NCBI RefSeq assembly: GCF_000003815.2
Contig: NC_049992.1
Span: forward strand, 20,330,112 to 20,394,111
Reading direction: 5' to 3'
Source: Branchiostoma floridae
Lineage: Eukaryota > Chordata > Leptocardii > Amphioxiformes > Branchiostomatidae
DNA length: 64,000 nt
Each line of letters begins with the position of its first letter. The first letter of the stretch is position 1. Below the pieces are notes generated by a model. It saw nothing but the letters and a program-made list of their open reading frames with translations, did not search any database and was not told the origin of the DNA. The translations under genes were made by a program, and so were the position numbers. Shown in pieces: positions 32,742 to 43,051 of the stretch.

Positions 32742-33059
32742 TTAGGGCGGGCAGCCCTCCTGCCTGGCGCGGAAGCTCTCAACTGTGGGAGCACTTACTA
32801 CCGCACCAGGCAGGGAATTCCACTCCGGAATTGTTCTAGGAAAATATGAGTACTTGTATGTGTCTGTTCTTGCAAAGATTGGTTTGAACTTATGTTGATG
32901 GCTGCCTCGGGTTCGCCCTTGGGTCGGAATCAGTAGGTTCTGTGTGTCTATGTTAATCTGAGCGTCAGAAGGCTTGCTGATAGTTCGATAAATCAAGCAA
33001 TCGTCAGCAAACAGCCGAACATGTGAGTCTACGGAATCGGGTAGGTCATTAACCCTCAA
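32742..33059 (-). pseudogene. RT C-terminal part with FADD box, internally deleted
   Basis: It reads DLPDSVDSHVRLFADDCLIY, so it carries the catalytic Asp pair, then SKPSDAQINIDTQ joined directly to a GRTRGSHQHKFKPIFARTD segment and PRTIPEWNSLPG. In relatives about 200 residues separate these two parts, so the join is an internal deletion. The frame continues from the RT fragment at 33986-34810 once the insertion at 33063-34016 is disregarded. Confidence 0.85.
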
Positions 33060-33062
33060 ACC

Positions 33063-34016
33063 ACCGTAGCTTTTTTGTGACGTAGATTACCGTATGGGGT
33101 CAAAACTGACCCCAAAACGTTTTGTACAAATACAGTTTTTTTGTGTGACTCTTTTTGTGATTTGTATATATGTATAGTTTCATTAATCTACGTGGGACAA
33201 TTTGACATGATTAGGTGAGAATACGTCTAGCTTATTATCATAATGTATGCAAAAGATCATGAGGACCACATTTTGCACCAACGCTATTCAGACCGGGAAG
33301 GAGGTTTTTGATGCCTGTACCAACTGCAATGCCGTATAGCGCCTGAATGGTTTATGCTAGGGCTACCAAACTTGGTAACCTTTTAGAAAATGTTGATAGC
33401 AAACATTTTCAGTGAACAAAGTATGTTCATAATTTTTCATGTTGCCATGGCAACGGAATTCTGACATACATATTTATTACGAAATTTTCTAATTTTGTAT
33501 TAAACATTTAAGTTTTAAGGTTTTATTGACAAAAAACAGTTGTTTATCACATCTTATTAAATTCAACGTAAATTTCATGACTCAATATTCATAATTTATG
33601 CTAATTTGATGACGTCATTAGTCAAAATCCAAGATGGCGGCCGATATTACCTAGATGACGTCATAATGTCGTCATATAACATGACAATGGCATCAAAGTT
33701 AATACAATAATTTTGACTTACATGTACATCATTCTCTGAAAATTTGGTGATCCTACGATAAGTAGTTTAGGTGTAGGTCGCAAAAGTTTGTTCAAAAAAA
33801 TGCTGGGGTCAGTTTTGACCCCACTGGACCATGAATAAACTTTCTATGATAACTTAATCAACAATAAGCCAATCTCGGTAAAAAATTAAGATAAGTTATA
33901 GGACATATATACAAACAAACTCCTGGAAGAAAATTTGTTTTCGACTAGAAATGACATAATGACACACATTGATAGACGCCTGGGGTCAGTTTTGACCCCA
34001 TACGGTGGTTTGAGGG
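33063..34016. mobile_element. piggyBac-like MITE inserted in the RT gene
   Basis: TTAA duplications (33059-33062, 34017-34020) flank CCCTCAAACCACCGTA and its exact inverse TACGGTGGTTTGAGGG. Taking out the element and one TTAA rejoins the RT frame as LLFLLYIN + DLPDS. The body has no transposase. It contains GTTGCCATGGCAAC (33441-33454), AAGATGGCGGCC (about 33631-33642), ATGACGTCAT twice, and a 'ggggtcagttttgacccca' palindrome close to both ends. It is younger than the retrotransposon. Confidence 0.95.
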
Positions 34017-34810
34017 TTAATGTAGAGCAGGAAGAGCAGAGGGCCTAAAACGGTACCCTGCGGAACTCCAGAGGTGACCTTAACAGCTTTAGATGTTCCA
34101 CCGTCAAAGACGACCCTCTGGGTTCTCTCCGTAAGGAAGGCCCTAAGCCAAGACTGAAGTAGGCCAGAAATGCCATAGTGCTCGAGCTTGCTCAGCAGAC
34201 GTTCGTGAGGCACTGTATCGAATGCCTTGCTAAAGTCAAGCACCGCGGCATCGACCTGTTTGCTCTGGTCCATGTTTTTGGCCAGGTCTTGGAGGGTTAG
34301 CACCAGCTGGCTCTCGCAGGACAGACCCTTCCTGAAGCCGTGTTGCGCTGGGGACAGAATGCCATGAGTGTCTAGATGTTTCATCATGTGGCTGTGCACG
34401 ATATGTTCGAGCACTTTACCACAGACCGATGTCAGAGACACCGGCCTATAGTTTGCAGGCAAGGTTCTGTCCCCCTTTTTGAAGATTGGAGCGATGTTAG
34501 CTGTTCTCCAATCTTCAGGAACATCTCCCGTGGATATTGACTGGGAGAATATGACCTGTAATATTGGCGCAATTTGTTCGGCTACAGTCTTCAGGAGGCG
34601 AGGTGGTATTCCGTCTGGTCCTGTGGCCTTGTTGGGGTTAAGACAGGAGAGCTGTTTGGCTACCCCCTCCACTGTGATGTTAAGGGAGGGGATAGTTGGA
34701 GCTTTGGGTTCACCAAGGGTAGGAACGGTGGTCTTATCCTCCCTGGTAAACAATGACTCAAACTGGGCCCCTAGTGCATCGGCTTTTTCTTTGGGGTCAG
34801 ATGTTAGCAC
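33986..34810 (-). pseudogene. RT fingers and palm, 5' part
   Basis: Motifs in order: [71 protein letters not shown] (catalytic Asp of RT motif A), and [18 protein letters not shown]. The last 10 or so residues of this frame come from the inserted element. The true frame begins upstream in the endonuclease-RT linker (to about 34895), where a single base loss puts it out of phase with the endonuclease. Confidence 0.9.
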
Positions 34811-34821
34811 CCCCTGATGTC

Positions 34822-35709
34822 TTAGGGCCGACGCACCAGTAGAGTCTTGTCTGATGGATTTGACATAGCTCCAAAAGGCCTTGGGATTTCCTCGATGTTA
34901 GACTCCAGATAGTTGGAGACGTAATCCCTGTGGGCCTTCCTAACTCTCTGCTTAACTCCCTTCCTACACCTCTTGAACTTTGCCCAGGCTTCACTGGAGT
35001 TGGACCTCCTAGCCTTGGAAAAAAGTTCAGACCGCTTACGCATAGCTTTGCGAATCTGGGATGTTATCCAGGGTTTGCTGGATTGTGGCCTCACTTTTTT
35101 CCTGGGGACATGCTTATTGGCAGCACCACTAACGGCTGCCTTAAACAGCTCCCAGTTTTCTGAGGCAGTATTGTGCTGAGCCTGGTCTGCGAACTCTCGG
35201 CTGTATGTTACCATATCCTGTTGGAGTGCATCGATGTTAGCTTTCCTCCACAGGTATATGAGCCGATCTTTTGTGTTTGATGTTTGGGGCTTTACTTGAA
35301 CATCAATCAGCGGGATGTCATGATCGCTGAGACCTGGCAAGATTTTGACTCTCTCCACTAAGGTGGAATTTGTGGTGAGAAACAAATCCAGGGTGTTCGA
35401 AGTTTGCCCCACTGTATGTGTTGGTTCGCAGACCATTTGTTCCAGACCACAGTCGTTGGCAAGGCTGATGTAATTGCTAGTGAGAGTGGATGGATTCGAA
35501 GCGGTGGTATTAGCTTCAGGGTTCCAGGTCGCATCCGGCAGGTTGAAGTCACCTGCTAGCCAGATGTGGGCATTGTTGTTATTAGCCCGCATTTGCAGCA
35601 CTGATCTTTCTAGCGCTACAAAATCATCATGACCAGCTGAGGGGGGGCGATAGTAGGCCCCTATGTAGATGGACTTACTGTTAGCCAGGTGGACCCGGAC
35701 CCAAGTCAA
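34822..35709 (-). pseudogene. AP-type endonuclease of the retrotransposon, N-truncated
   Basis: Residues 18-23 AYYRPP, 51-62 LAGDFNLPDATW, 104-112 SNTLDLFLT and 128-131 SDHD are the later motifs of EEP/apurinic endonucleases (Asp-His pair in SDHD). The N-terminal motifs are missing because the element is 5'-truncated, so it cannot be active. The frame is open upstream to about 35770. It is followed by a basic linker (RKAMRKRSELFSKARR) leading to RT. Confidence 0.88.
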
Positions 35710-35770
35710 CTCGCAGGGACAGTCCGGGTCTGGGTGGTGGGTTGCTATGATATGGCAAGACCTTCACGAT

Positions 35771-36777
35771 TGTTGCGTCAGCCTGAATTGTACGTGACAT
35801 ATGCAACCGCATGTAGCCGCTACGGAAATGTGAATTTTCTGATGGAAAAAGCTGAAGACACATTAGACTTTCATAGGTAGATTTCTAATATATTTCATAA
35901 TGTAATCTAATCTTAGGCTATTATTTTTATTCAACGATATAAAGGGATTGTAAGCTTATCTATTTCATTTGGCGCTATTTCAATTGGTTATTCGCGATTG
36001 GTGACCTCTACAGAAGGCGACCATTCACTCCATTCACATCCACCCTTTTGGAACGAACGCTGTGAGGTAGGACATACTTTTTTAGTAAATATTTAATCTT
36101 ATATGCCTTATAGTTGCGTATAGGTAACACTAGTCCATCTGTATGTATCTTCAAGAAAATGTAGATCGAGAATTATTTACCCTGGACGTCGGTGGTATTA
36201 CAAAAACAACTCGTTCGTGCATTAGGAGGTTAAACCTCCTTGGTTCGAGTTACCGTACAAATCATATTCATAGTCAGTGCATATAAACCCTGGCATGTAG
36301 AGCAGTTGTACCGACCCGCGCTCCTAGCTTTGCCCCCGGGCCTACCCTCCCGCTGGCCCGACAATCTACCCTGCGGTACCTGCCCCTCTCTCCGCTAGCC
36401 CACAAGGTCCGCTCGCCGGGCTAGCGACGTTCGAAGTGGGGCGGGGTAGTTTGTCGAGGCCAATGGGAGGGTAAGCCCGGGGGCCGGTACAAATGCTCTC
36501 AGTCTGGGTATATAATTGGCGAAACGGAGTAAACTTGCGTCATAAATTACTTTAGCCTGTTGAATGACCTCTGTGGTTTGTAAACAAATTACTGGGGGAG
36601 GGGGGCGTATTGTTGTTTCTTCATCCCAGATCCCTTCTGAATCATTCCTTTCTTCCTTTAGTTTAGTAAAGTAGATCCATTCAGACAGGTTGGAACTTCT
36701 TTTCCCCATGTGTACAGTAATTTATCAAACCACTACTGAACTGCTGAAAGCATTTATTTATATTTAAGGAATTGTAA
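35771..36777. other. intergenic stretch with GC-rich inverted repeat
   Basis: No gene seen. Two ATTGG boxes lie at about 35980-36003. At about 36230 'gaggttaaacctcc' with 'ggttcgag' recalls a tRNA B-box but no cloverleaf fits. Confidence 0.5.
36307..36494. mobile_element. GC-rich foldback element
   Basis: 'gtaccgaccc', 'cccccgggcctaccctcccgc' and 'tggcccgacaatctaccc' on the left are matched inversely by 'gggtagtttgtcgaggcca', 'gggagggtaagcccggggg' and 'ccggtac' on the right. The arms are about 75 bp with mismatches. It stands out by base composition from its AT-rich surroundings. Confidence 0.7.
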
Positions 36778-38130
36778 GTGATACTGCTATGCTGGTTATA
36801 TAGAATATATTTCTCGGGTAAAACAAAAGAGACATATGACATTGTGGCGAAGACAATACAAACGACAGTTGAAAACATAAACCAATCGGCTATAAGAAAC
36901 GAGTACAAACTCAGGGTCTACATGGAATACGCTTTTCCGTCATGGAGGTACCTCCTAATGGTGCATGACTTGGCCGACACTCAACTACAAAAACTTGATG
37001 CAATTCATACTAAAGCAATTAAGTCATGGCTCAAAGTGCAGGCTAGTGCCACTAACGCTATCCTGTACAACACAGTAGGACTAAACTACAAAACCATCTC
37101 AGATCTGTATCTTGAGGCCCATACATTAGCCTACAGCAGATCCGTTCTCAAGGCTGACGACAAGGTGAAACATGCTCTTCAGGCCAAACTAGATAGAGAA
37201 TCACAGTGGACACGAAAGATGAAGAGATGGGGCCTTGGAAAATGCCACTCAATCCACCAACAAGCCATGAACGCGACAACAGACACAGGTTGGTCTTCGG
37301 TCCGAAAACAAATCAAACATCAAGTTACAAATATGCGTCACGAAACTTGGTCTGAACATCAAAAGAACCTACAACAACAAGGACACATGCTACAGCTTAT
37401 CGAAGAAGAGAAATGTGATCTCACCTGGAAGTCAGTGATGTATGACCTCCCAAAGGGTATTCTCAGCTTCGCGGTACGTGCATCGATAGACGCTCTGCCG
37501 ACATTCTGTAATCTAGCCACTTGGGGCAAGCGTACCAATGACAAATGCAAACTATGTGGTAACAGAGAAACTCTCCATCACGTTCTTAATAACTGCGGCG
37601 TCTCCCTTCAACAAGGACGATATACGTTCCGGCACAATTCCATACTTAAACACATAGTGGATACCCTTCAGGAGAACATAGATCACTCGCAGATAGACGC
37701 CCGTGTCTACGCAGACTTGCAAGGCTATACAACCAACGGCGGCACTATTCCTGTTCAAACCATACCTACAGCACAGAAGCCGGACTTAGTCATATTCCTG
37801 CCAAGAGAAAACACCATCCATATACAAGAACTAACTGTACCTTTTGAACAGAACATTAAAGCCAGCCATGAGCGTAAGGTCAACAAATACACTCCCCTTG
37901 TGTCAGACTTGAGAAATGCAGGCATTTCAGTCACTCTTACATGTTTTGAGGTAGGGTCAAGGGGACTCATCACCCCAGACAACAAGGATAGAATCAGAAC
38001 ACTGTTCAGGTCTGTTAAGGCAAAAGCACCAAAGAAGCTCTTCAGGGACATTAGCCGAATGTCATTATTGTCCTCCTACGCTATATGGAAAGCTCGACAT
38101 GAGCCAGACTGGGACTGTGCAATAGAATGA
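36778..38130 (+). CDS. C-terminal RLE-type non-LTR retrotransposon protein, intact 450-aa frame
   Basis: An uninterrupted frame whose homologous part starts near residue 12 (FSGKTKETYDI), so the first ATG is probably not a natural start. It matches the post-RT half of R2/NeSL/HERO-like elements: a helical 'YMEYAFPSWRYLLMVHDL' region, a zinc-binding C257-x2-C260...H268...C273, then RYTFRHN, and a restriction-like endonuclease with PD at 335-336 and ELTVPFE at 351-357 (PD-(D/E)xK core), followed by K367/K370. No RT precedes it: the copy is 5'-truncated near 36805, as target-primed insertion often leaves it. The absence of stops or frameshifts suggests a young insertion. The clade is inferred from motifs. 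Confidence 0.85.
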   Translation: MILLCWLYRIYFSGKTKETYDIVAKTIQTTVENINQSAIRNEYKLRVYMEYAFPSWRYLLMVHDLADTQLQKLDAIHTKAIKSWLKVQASATNAILYNTVGLNYKTISDLYLEAHTLAYSRSVLKADDKVKHALQAKLDRESQWTRKMKRWGLGKCHSIHQQAMNATTDTGWSSVRKQIKHQVTNMRHETWSEHQKNLQQQGHMLQLIEEEKCDLTWKSVMYDLPKGILSFAVRASIDALPTFCNLATWGKRTNDKCKLCGNRETLHHVLNNCGVSLQQGRYTFRHNSILKHIVDTLQENIDHSQIDARVYADLQGYTTNGGTIPVQTIPTAQKPDLVIFLPRENTIHIQELTVPFEQNIKASHERKVNKYTPLVSDLRNAGISVTLTCFEVGSRGLITPDNKDRIRTLFRSVKAKAPKKLFRDISRMSLLSSYAIWKARHEPDWDCAIE

Positions 38131-38335
38131 TTTTAAGACGATACTAAAATGAACTAGAATGTGTGATATTTCTGTTGTAATGTCATATATCAATTGCCTA
38201 TGTCTCCCTGCATGTTTGGTCTGTAAAGACCAACATGACCTGGGCTAAATGTCACTTTCTTTTGTTTTCTGAATAAAGAATGATTTTATATATGTGTATA
38301 TGTAGTAGTAGTAGTTGTAGTTGTAGTAGTATCCA
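38131..38335 (+). mobile_element. 3' untranslated end of the RLE retrotransposon
   Basis: It follows the stop codon, has 'aataaa' near 38270, and ends in a TAGTAGTAGTTGTAG microsatellite. After it 'ccagtatgcggggttccctg' begins different sequence. Confidence 0.65.
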
Positions 38336-39122
38336 GTATGCGGGGTTCCCTGACGCAGGGGTTGGCAGCAGTCGGCCAGTCCTCACACAGCGCCTCCAAG
38401 CGGCTCTGTCCAGCAGGTCCAGTCAGTGAGGCCGCACTCTTTAATGTCCTTTTATTCCAATATAGTAGAGGAATTTATACAAATTGTGTTGACATATTGT
38501 ATGTGAACTTAAGTTCTCATTCTTTTATTTATTTTTAGCCTCAGGGCTGTAGATCAAGAATATGAGCGCTGGATGTAGCTAGTATTACTTTTTAGAAAAA
38601 CATTAATCATAACATACGGTGGATTAAAAAAAAAATGGCACAGCCTGCCAAGAAGTACCGGGGATAGGTATGCTTTGAGATAGATTGCAGAACATTTGTG
38701 TTACAGTTGGGATCAGGGTTTGTGACGCAAGTTTGACTCCGTTTCATTTCACCAGATTAGCCTGTTTGGAAGTCAGCAACACACATTAATCAGCATGATA
38801 GTGTATCATTGTGGAAATTTGCATCTCTAATCAAGTAGCTTCCCCCTCTGTATTTTTAACCTCCTTGCTCCTATCAATTCAGGCCAATTTTGAAATATTG
38901 AATATATTCAGTTGGCATCAGATGTCTAACATTTTCTTTCTTTTCTTTCAGTAGTGACTGCTGCAGTCCTCAGCTGCCACAGAATTGAACCAAAGCCTAC
39001 TGAAAATCAAACTTTACAGTCAATTAGAAAAATAAACTTCTACTACTGCTTTCACTTCTACATTGTACACACACTAAACCAAATTAAACCTTGCCAAATA
39101 TTGGTCATATAATTTTCAAAAA
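38336..39122. other. intergenic, nothing recognised
   Basis: No exon, RNA gene or element end seen. Confidence 0.4.
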
Positions 39123-39385
39123 CCCGTGCATGCGGTACCCACTCAACTGACTGCAGTTCATCGAAATCCACCCGTGCATGCGGTACCCACTCAGCTGACC
39201 GCAGTATCCGGACCCCACCCGTGCATGCGGTACCCACTCAGCTGACTGCAGTTCATCGAAATCCACCCGTGCATGCGGTACCCACGCAGCTGACCGCAGT
39301 ATCCGGGCCCCACCCGTGCATGCGGTACCCACTCAGCTGACCGCAGTATCCGGACCCCACCCGTGCATGCGGTACCCACTCACCC
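39123..39385 (+). repeat. 47/48-bp minisatellite with two unit types
   Basis: About 5.6 units start with CCCGTGCATGCGGTACCCAC at 39123, 39171, 39218, 39266, 39313 and 39360. Type A ends 'tgcagttcatcgaaatcc' (48 bp), type B ends 'cgcagtatccggacccc' (47 bp). The order is A-B-A-B-B, so the A-B pair behaves as a higher-order unit. Confidence 0.95.
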
Positions 39386-40654
39386 ACTCAACATTACACA
39401 CTCTAGTCACCACATTACCTCACATTTTACTTAAATATCTCAAAATTATAATGTCTTAAACTTTAAGACATACATGACCGGGCTATGTCATGAAACACAT
39501 GTCAGCCATTTACAGAACTCCAACACATTATGTCCACCTAATCTCCCTAACATCAATCAGTTATACCTGAATATGCCCTTGGAGTTTACTTCCTAATGTA
39601 CATGTAGTGTCTGCTAGCACATAGCACAGCAATTTCACTTAATGTCTTTGTACCAATGGTGTATTTCCACCTCAAGAACGTCTGATTACCTTAAGTACTA
39701 GAGTAGAGTGGGGTAGAGTATCTATCTCACACAAACTTTTAATATGTCAAATCCCTTGCTCGTTTTCACATCAACCATATCTGTCTTTAACGTTATATAT
39801 ACAACACAGTAGAGAATCATATTGTATTGAGCAATTTCTAACTTACACCATTTGTGGACTACTCAATGATAGTTGTGCTGAAAATGAGATCATGTGTATC
39901 GCAACTTCACAATTTTTGCCCTGCAACGTAGAACTAAGTTCCCCTTTTCATGCTAGACAATGTGAAGGCCATGTTTCTCACTTCATAAAATTTGATCAAA
40001 ATAAAAGCATACATGTACAATCACACACTGTCCTTTGTCCCATTAATTTATGTGTAACTTTAATATATGGTCACTGCAACTCCTGACTTACAAGAGCATA
40101 GTCTTTTCTCAAGATTCACATGATATTGAATACATTCAAGTTGTACATATACAATACATGTTGAATATATTTGTTTCACTCACTCTCTGCCATTAGTTTC
40201 CATAGTTTGCATCCATAGTAGTCTTATTTGCATACTCGGCACAATTCCCTGGTTCGAAACCGAGAGTGGATGTTTTTTTCTTTTTAAATATTGAAGATAA
40301 TATATAAATATTCTATTTATTTATTGATATTATATTTTTATATATCATTTTTTTATTATTTTAGTATTCATTTCACATATGCAAGGCCTTTGTCTTATGA
40401 ACAGAACTTCATGAGGACTACCTGAGTATATTGATAGATTTTATAATGAACTTAGTGTACATTTTAAAATAAAGTTGTAAGCCAAGACCCGCTATTAAAC
40501 AGTACTCCTTTCCAAAATAACAATTTTTCTTATAGACGCAACAGCCCTTGAGTGACTTTTTCTAACAGATTTTACTTCAAGAAAAAGACAGGTCACACTC
40601 ATAAACGTAGACGAAACGCCAGCTTTTTTTAAAAGCACTTGTTTTGTTTCCTTT
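39386..40654. other. AT-rich intergenic stretch
   Basis: Nothing coding. A TTTATATAT-rich run is at about 40290-40370, and a B-box-like GGTTCGAAACC at about 40252 has no tRNA fold around it. Confidence 0.4.
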
Positions 40655-41610
40655 CAAACTTTGCACTAGAATAACTTCAGAAAGTGTTGACGGATCGTCA
40701 TGATTTTTTGGTATGTAGATGGCCTAAGTGATTACTTACATCGTGTAATGCTATTTATCCAAATCAACAGCTAATTTTTGCATAATAAATGAGAAAAGTT
40801 TATAAATCTACTGCATTCCATGACGAGGCTTTCAAACTTGTCACATATGTAGCTCAGAAAGAGATAATTTTTGATACATGTCAATTATGCAAATGACGAC
40901 CTCATTTGCATAATTAATGGGAAATATAGATTTGTTGACGGATCGTCATGATTTTTGGTATGCAGATAGCCTTAGTGAAGAACTACATGATGGAATAATA
41001 ATTATGCAAATTAACAGCTAATTTACATAATTAATTAGGAAAGTTTATAAATCCACTGCAATCCATGATGGGACTGCCACACTTGTCACTTTTGTAGCTG
41101 AGAAAGAGAGAATACATATTAAGCATGCAAATGAGGTCATCATTTGCATAATTAATTAGAAAATAAGAAGGTGTTGACGGATCGTCATGATTTTTGGTAT
41201 GTAGATAGCCTAAGTGAAGACTTACAAAATGAGATACTAATTATGCAAATTGACAACTAATTTGCATATTTACCGAGGAAACTTTATAAATGACTGCATT
41301 CCACGGCAAGACTTTCAAAGTTGTCACAAACTAGTATGTAACTGAGAAAGAGGGCAGAAAGTAAGTGGTGTATGTTTGGGTCCCCTAGCGTCTATTTTGG
41401 AACTGCAGGAGCCGGTATGCTTGAGACAATTTGATGTTAATTATGTAAATCTGGATCCAATATGAATAATTATAGCCAAATTTTATGAACCAACTCCATA
41501 CATATGAAATAAAATGTAATGAGTAATATGTTTATGTCTACAGAGATCATTGTATTTAACAAATCTGGTTTATTTGGCAAAGATATGTGTTCGTGGAATT
41601 CTAGTTTTTA
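40655..41610 (+). mobile_element. octamer-rich element, copy C
   Basis: Three tandem modules of 'gacggatcgtcatgattttt', 'ttatgcaaat', 'atttgcataatta' and 'tttataaatccactgca'. It ends at 'ttatttggcaaagatatgtg' / 'tcgtggaattctagtt', the same end as copies B and D. Confidence 0.75.
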
Positions 41611-42113
41611 GTGCTTTGGAAATGTTTCCAGCACAAGATAGAAAATACTGTGGCAAATTAAAAACATATAGCTTACTTACTCCGTACCATAGATGGTGTT
41701 GATTAATACGTTCGCGATAGCGCTGTCTTTTTATGCCACCTCAGCTGCAAAAAAAGTGTCTTTTCATTTCAATGGCTCGTTTGCACCTAACTGTATATTA
41801 TCGACAATCGAGGTATAACATCTTCAGGTAATAAGGTGTTATTTAGGTGCCAGGTAACACACCATATACGTTACTCCTAAGGCGCAGTATTGTACCAGGT
41901 AGCGAGCCTAATATGTAGTAACCAGTTGCTCTTGAGAACCCTCCGAGAAGCAATATTTAGGGCCTCGGACGAAAACACTGAAAAGAAACAGAAATTCCAC
42001 AGACAAATAAAATTTACGTCCTTTATTAAGTTTATTTGAAACAGTTTTGAATGTTAATTTACCACAAGTATAGTTAATCTTAAAAAAATAGCGAAAGTAT
42101 TCCAGTACATTAC

Positions 42114-42156
<43 letters not shown>

Positions 42157-42838
42157 TATTTATTTATATGTATATATATATAGAGAGAGAGGGGCAATTT
42201 TTAATTTTTATGTCATCCAAATAATAAAATCAACAAGGCCTTGGGTGAAAGTCAATTTATTAAATCAAGGTTATTTCGTATTTTTATCTTACGTCATCTA
42301 ATAATGGATAGTTCCATTCGTTGTTAGCAAAAAAATCAAGCAAGAGATTTAACATGCATTGTTAATGGTAATATACTAACAATAAGTCTATATGGAAACG
42401 ATGGGAATTTAAGTGTGCCACTTAAAGCTAAGTAAGGATGAACACGATACGGTATAACCATGCACAATGAGGCATAATTAACATATTGTCAGGAAGTGCT
42501 ACACAACCAAGCTTTGTTCCTTAATACTTCCATAATTAGTATGATAATGATAACTTTGTAGTCACTCCAATTTACATAAACAAAAGCTATACCATTTGAC
42601 CAAAGCAGTCTGGTTTTTAAACACATACTTAATCAGAAAAAAAGCAAAAAGTTTTGATATTTTCAAAACTCATGCACGATTTATCTGAAGGGAACATGTG
42701 GATACGCTGAGGTTAAGATGATAATGTAGTTAAGATTCAAAATACAATAGCGATAACGGTAGTAAAAAATGCTTATGCAATAATGGATCCAGATTGTTTC
42801 AGGTTTACCTCGTTTCTAAATAGATGGCGTTCTTTATA
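41611..42838. other. 3' flank of gene 2
   Basis: It contains the TA run and otherwise nothing recognised. A polyadenylation signal for gene 2 should lie in the minus-strand part next to 42839, but no single site stands out. Confidence 0.4.
42117..42190 (+). repeat. (TA)n microsatellite with short AG run
   Basis: About 30 bp of pure TA, an interrupted TA region, then 'agagagaga'. Confidence 0.95.
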
Positions 42839-43051
42839 CTACGGCGTCACTACACTATAGATCAGCGCCAGGCAAGTGGCCATCACTGGAACTGCATACA
42901 CACCAGGGCGCCAGGCGCCGGAGCCCGCCCAATCCTCCACGGTAGGACCAGGGTTTGCCGGAGTAGTTTCCTGTGCAGTCCTCCCGCTGCATACGTCCTC
43001 GGGAGTCACTCTGAGTCCGCGTGGTAAGGGCAGATCTTCGTCAAAAAGGCG
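42839..43051 (-). CDS. monooxygenase last exon with hydrophobic C-terminus
   Basis: The acceptor TTTTTTTCAG and a phase-0 start give RLFDEDLPLPRGLRVTPEDV, a Thr/Pro/Gly spacer, then GVYAVPVMATCLALIYSVVTP and TAG (42839-42841). The 213-bp exon is open throughout. The C-terminal hydrophobic segment with a small-residue GSGA just before it suggests a GPI-anchor signal or a single membrane anchor. Confidence 0.75.
   Translation of the reverse strand, partial: RLFDEDLPLPRGLRVTPEDVCSGRTAQETTPANPGPTVEDWAGSGAWRPGVYAVPVMATCLALIYSVVTP

Larger units (their letters stand above)
32670..35770 (-). mobile_element. CR1/Jockey-type non-LTR retrotransposon, defective
   Basis: On the minus strand an apurinic-type endonuclease is followed by a reverse transcriptase and a short C-terminal piece, then an untranslated end and a GAT/ATC microsatellite (about 32671-32683), which is typical of this group. 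Four defects are visible. The 5' end is truncated near 35770, where the frame meets a stop. A one-base frameshift near 34895 separates endonuclease and RT. A 954-bp piggyBac-like element is inserted within RT. An internal deletion removes the region between the FADD box and the last about 60 residues. The clade assignment is by motif only. Confidence 0.85.

Noticed and set aside
36180-36250. Possible tRNA from a GGTTCGAG B-box next to gaggttaaacctcc
   Set aside because: No acceptor stem, A-box or anticodon arm fits around it; the palindrome is just a short inverted repeat.
40230-40275. GGTTCGAAACC looks like a tRNA T-loop
   Set aside because: The flanking bases do not form a T-stem or acceptor stem, so neither a tRNA nor a clear tRNA-derived SINE head is supported.
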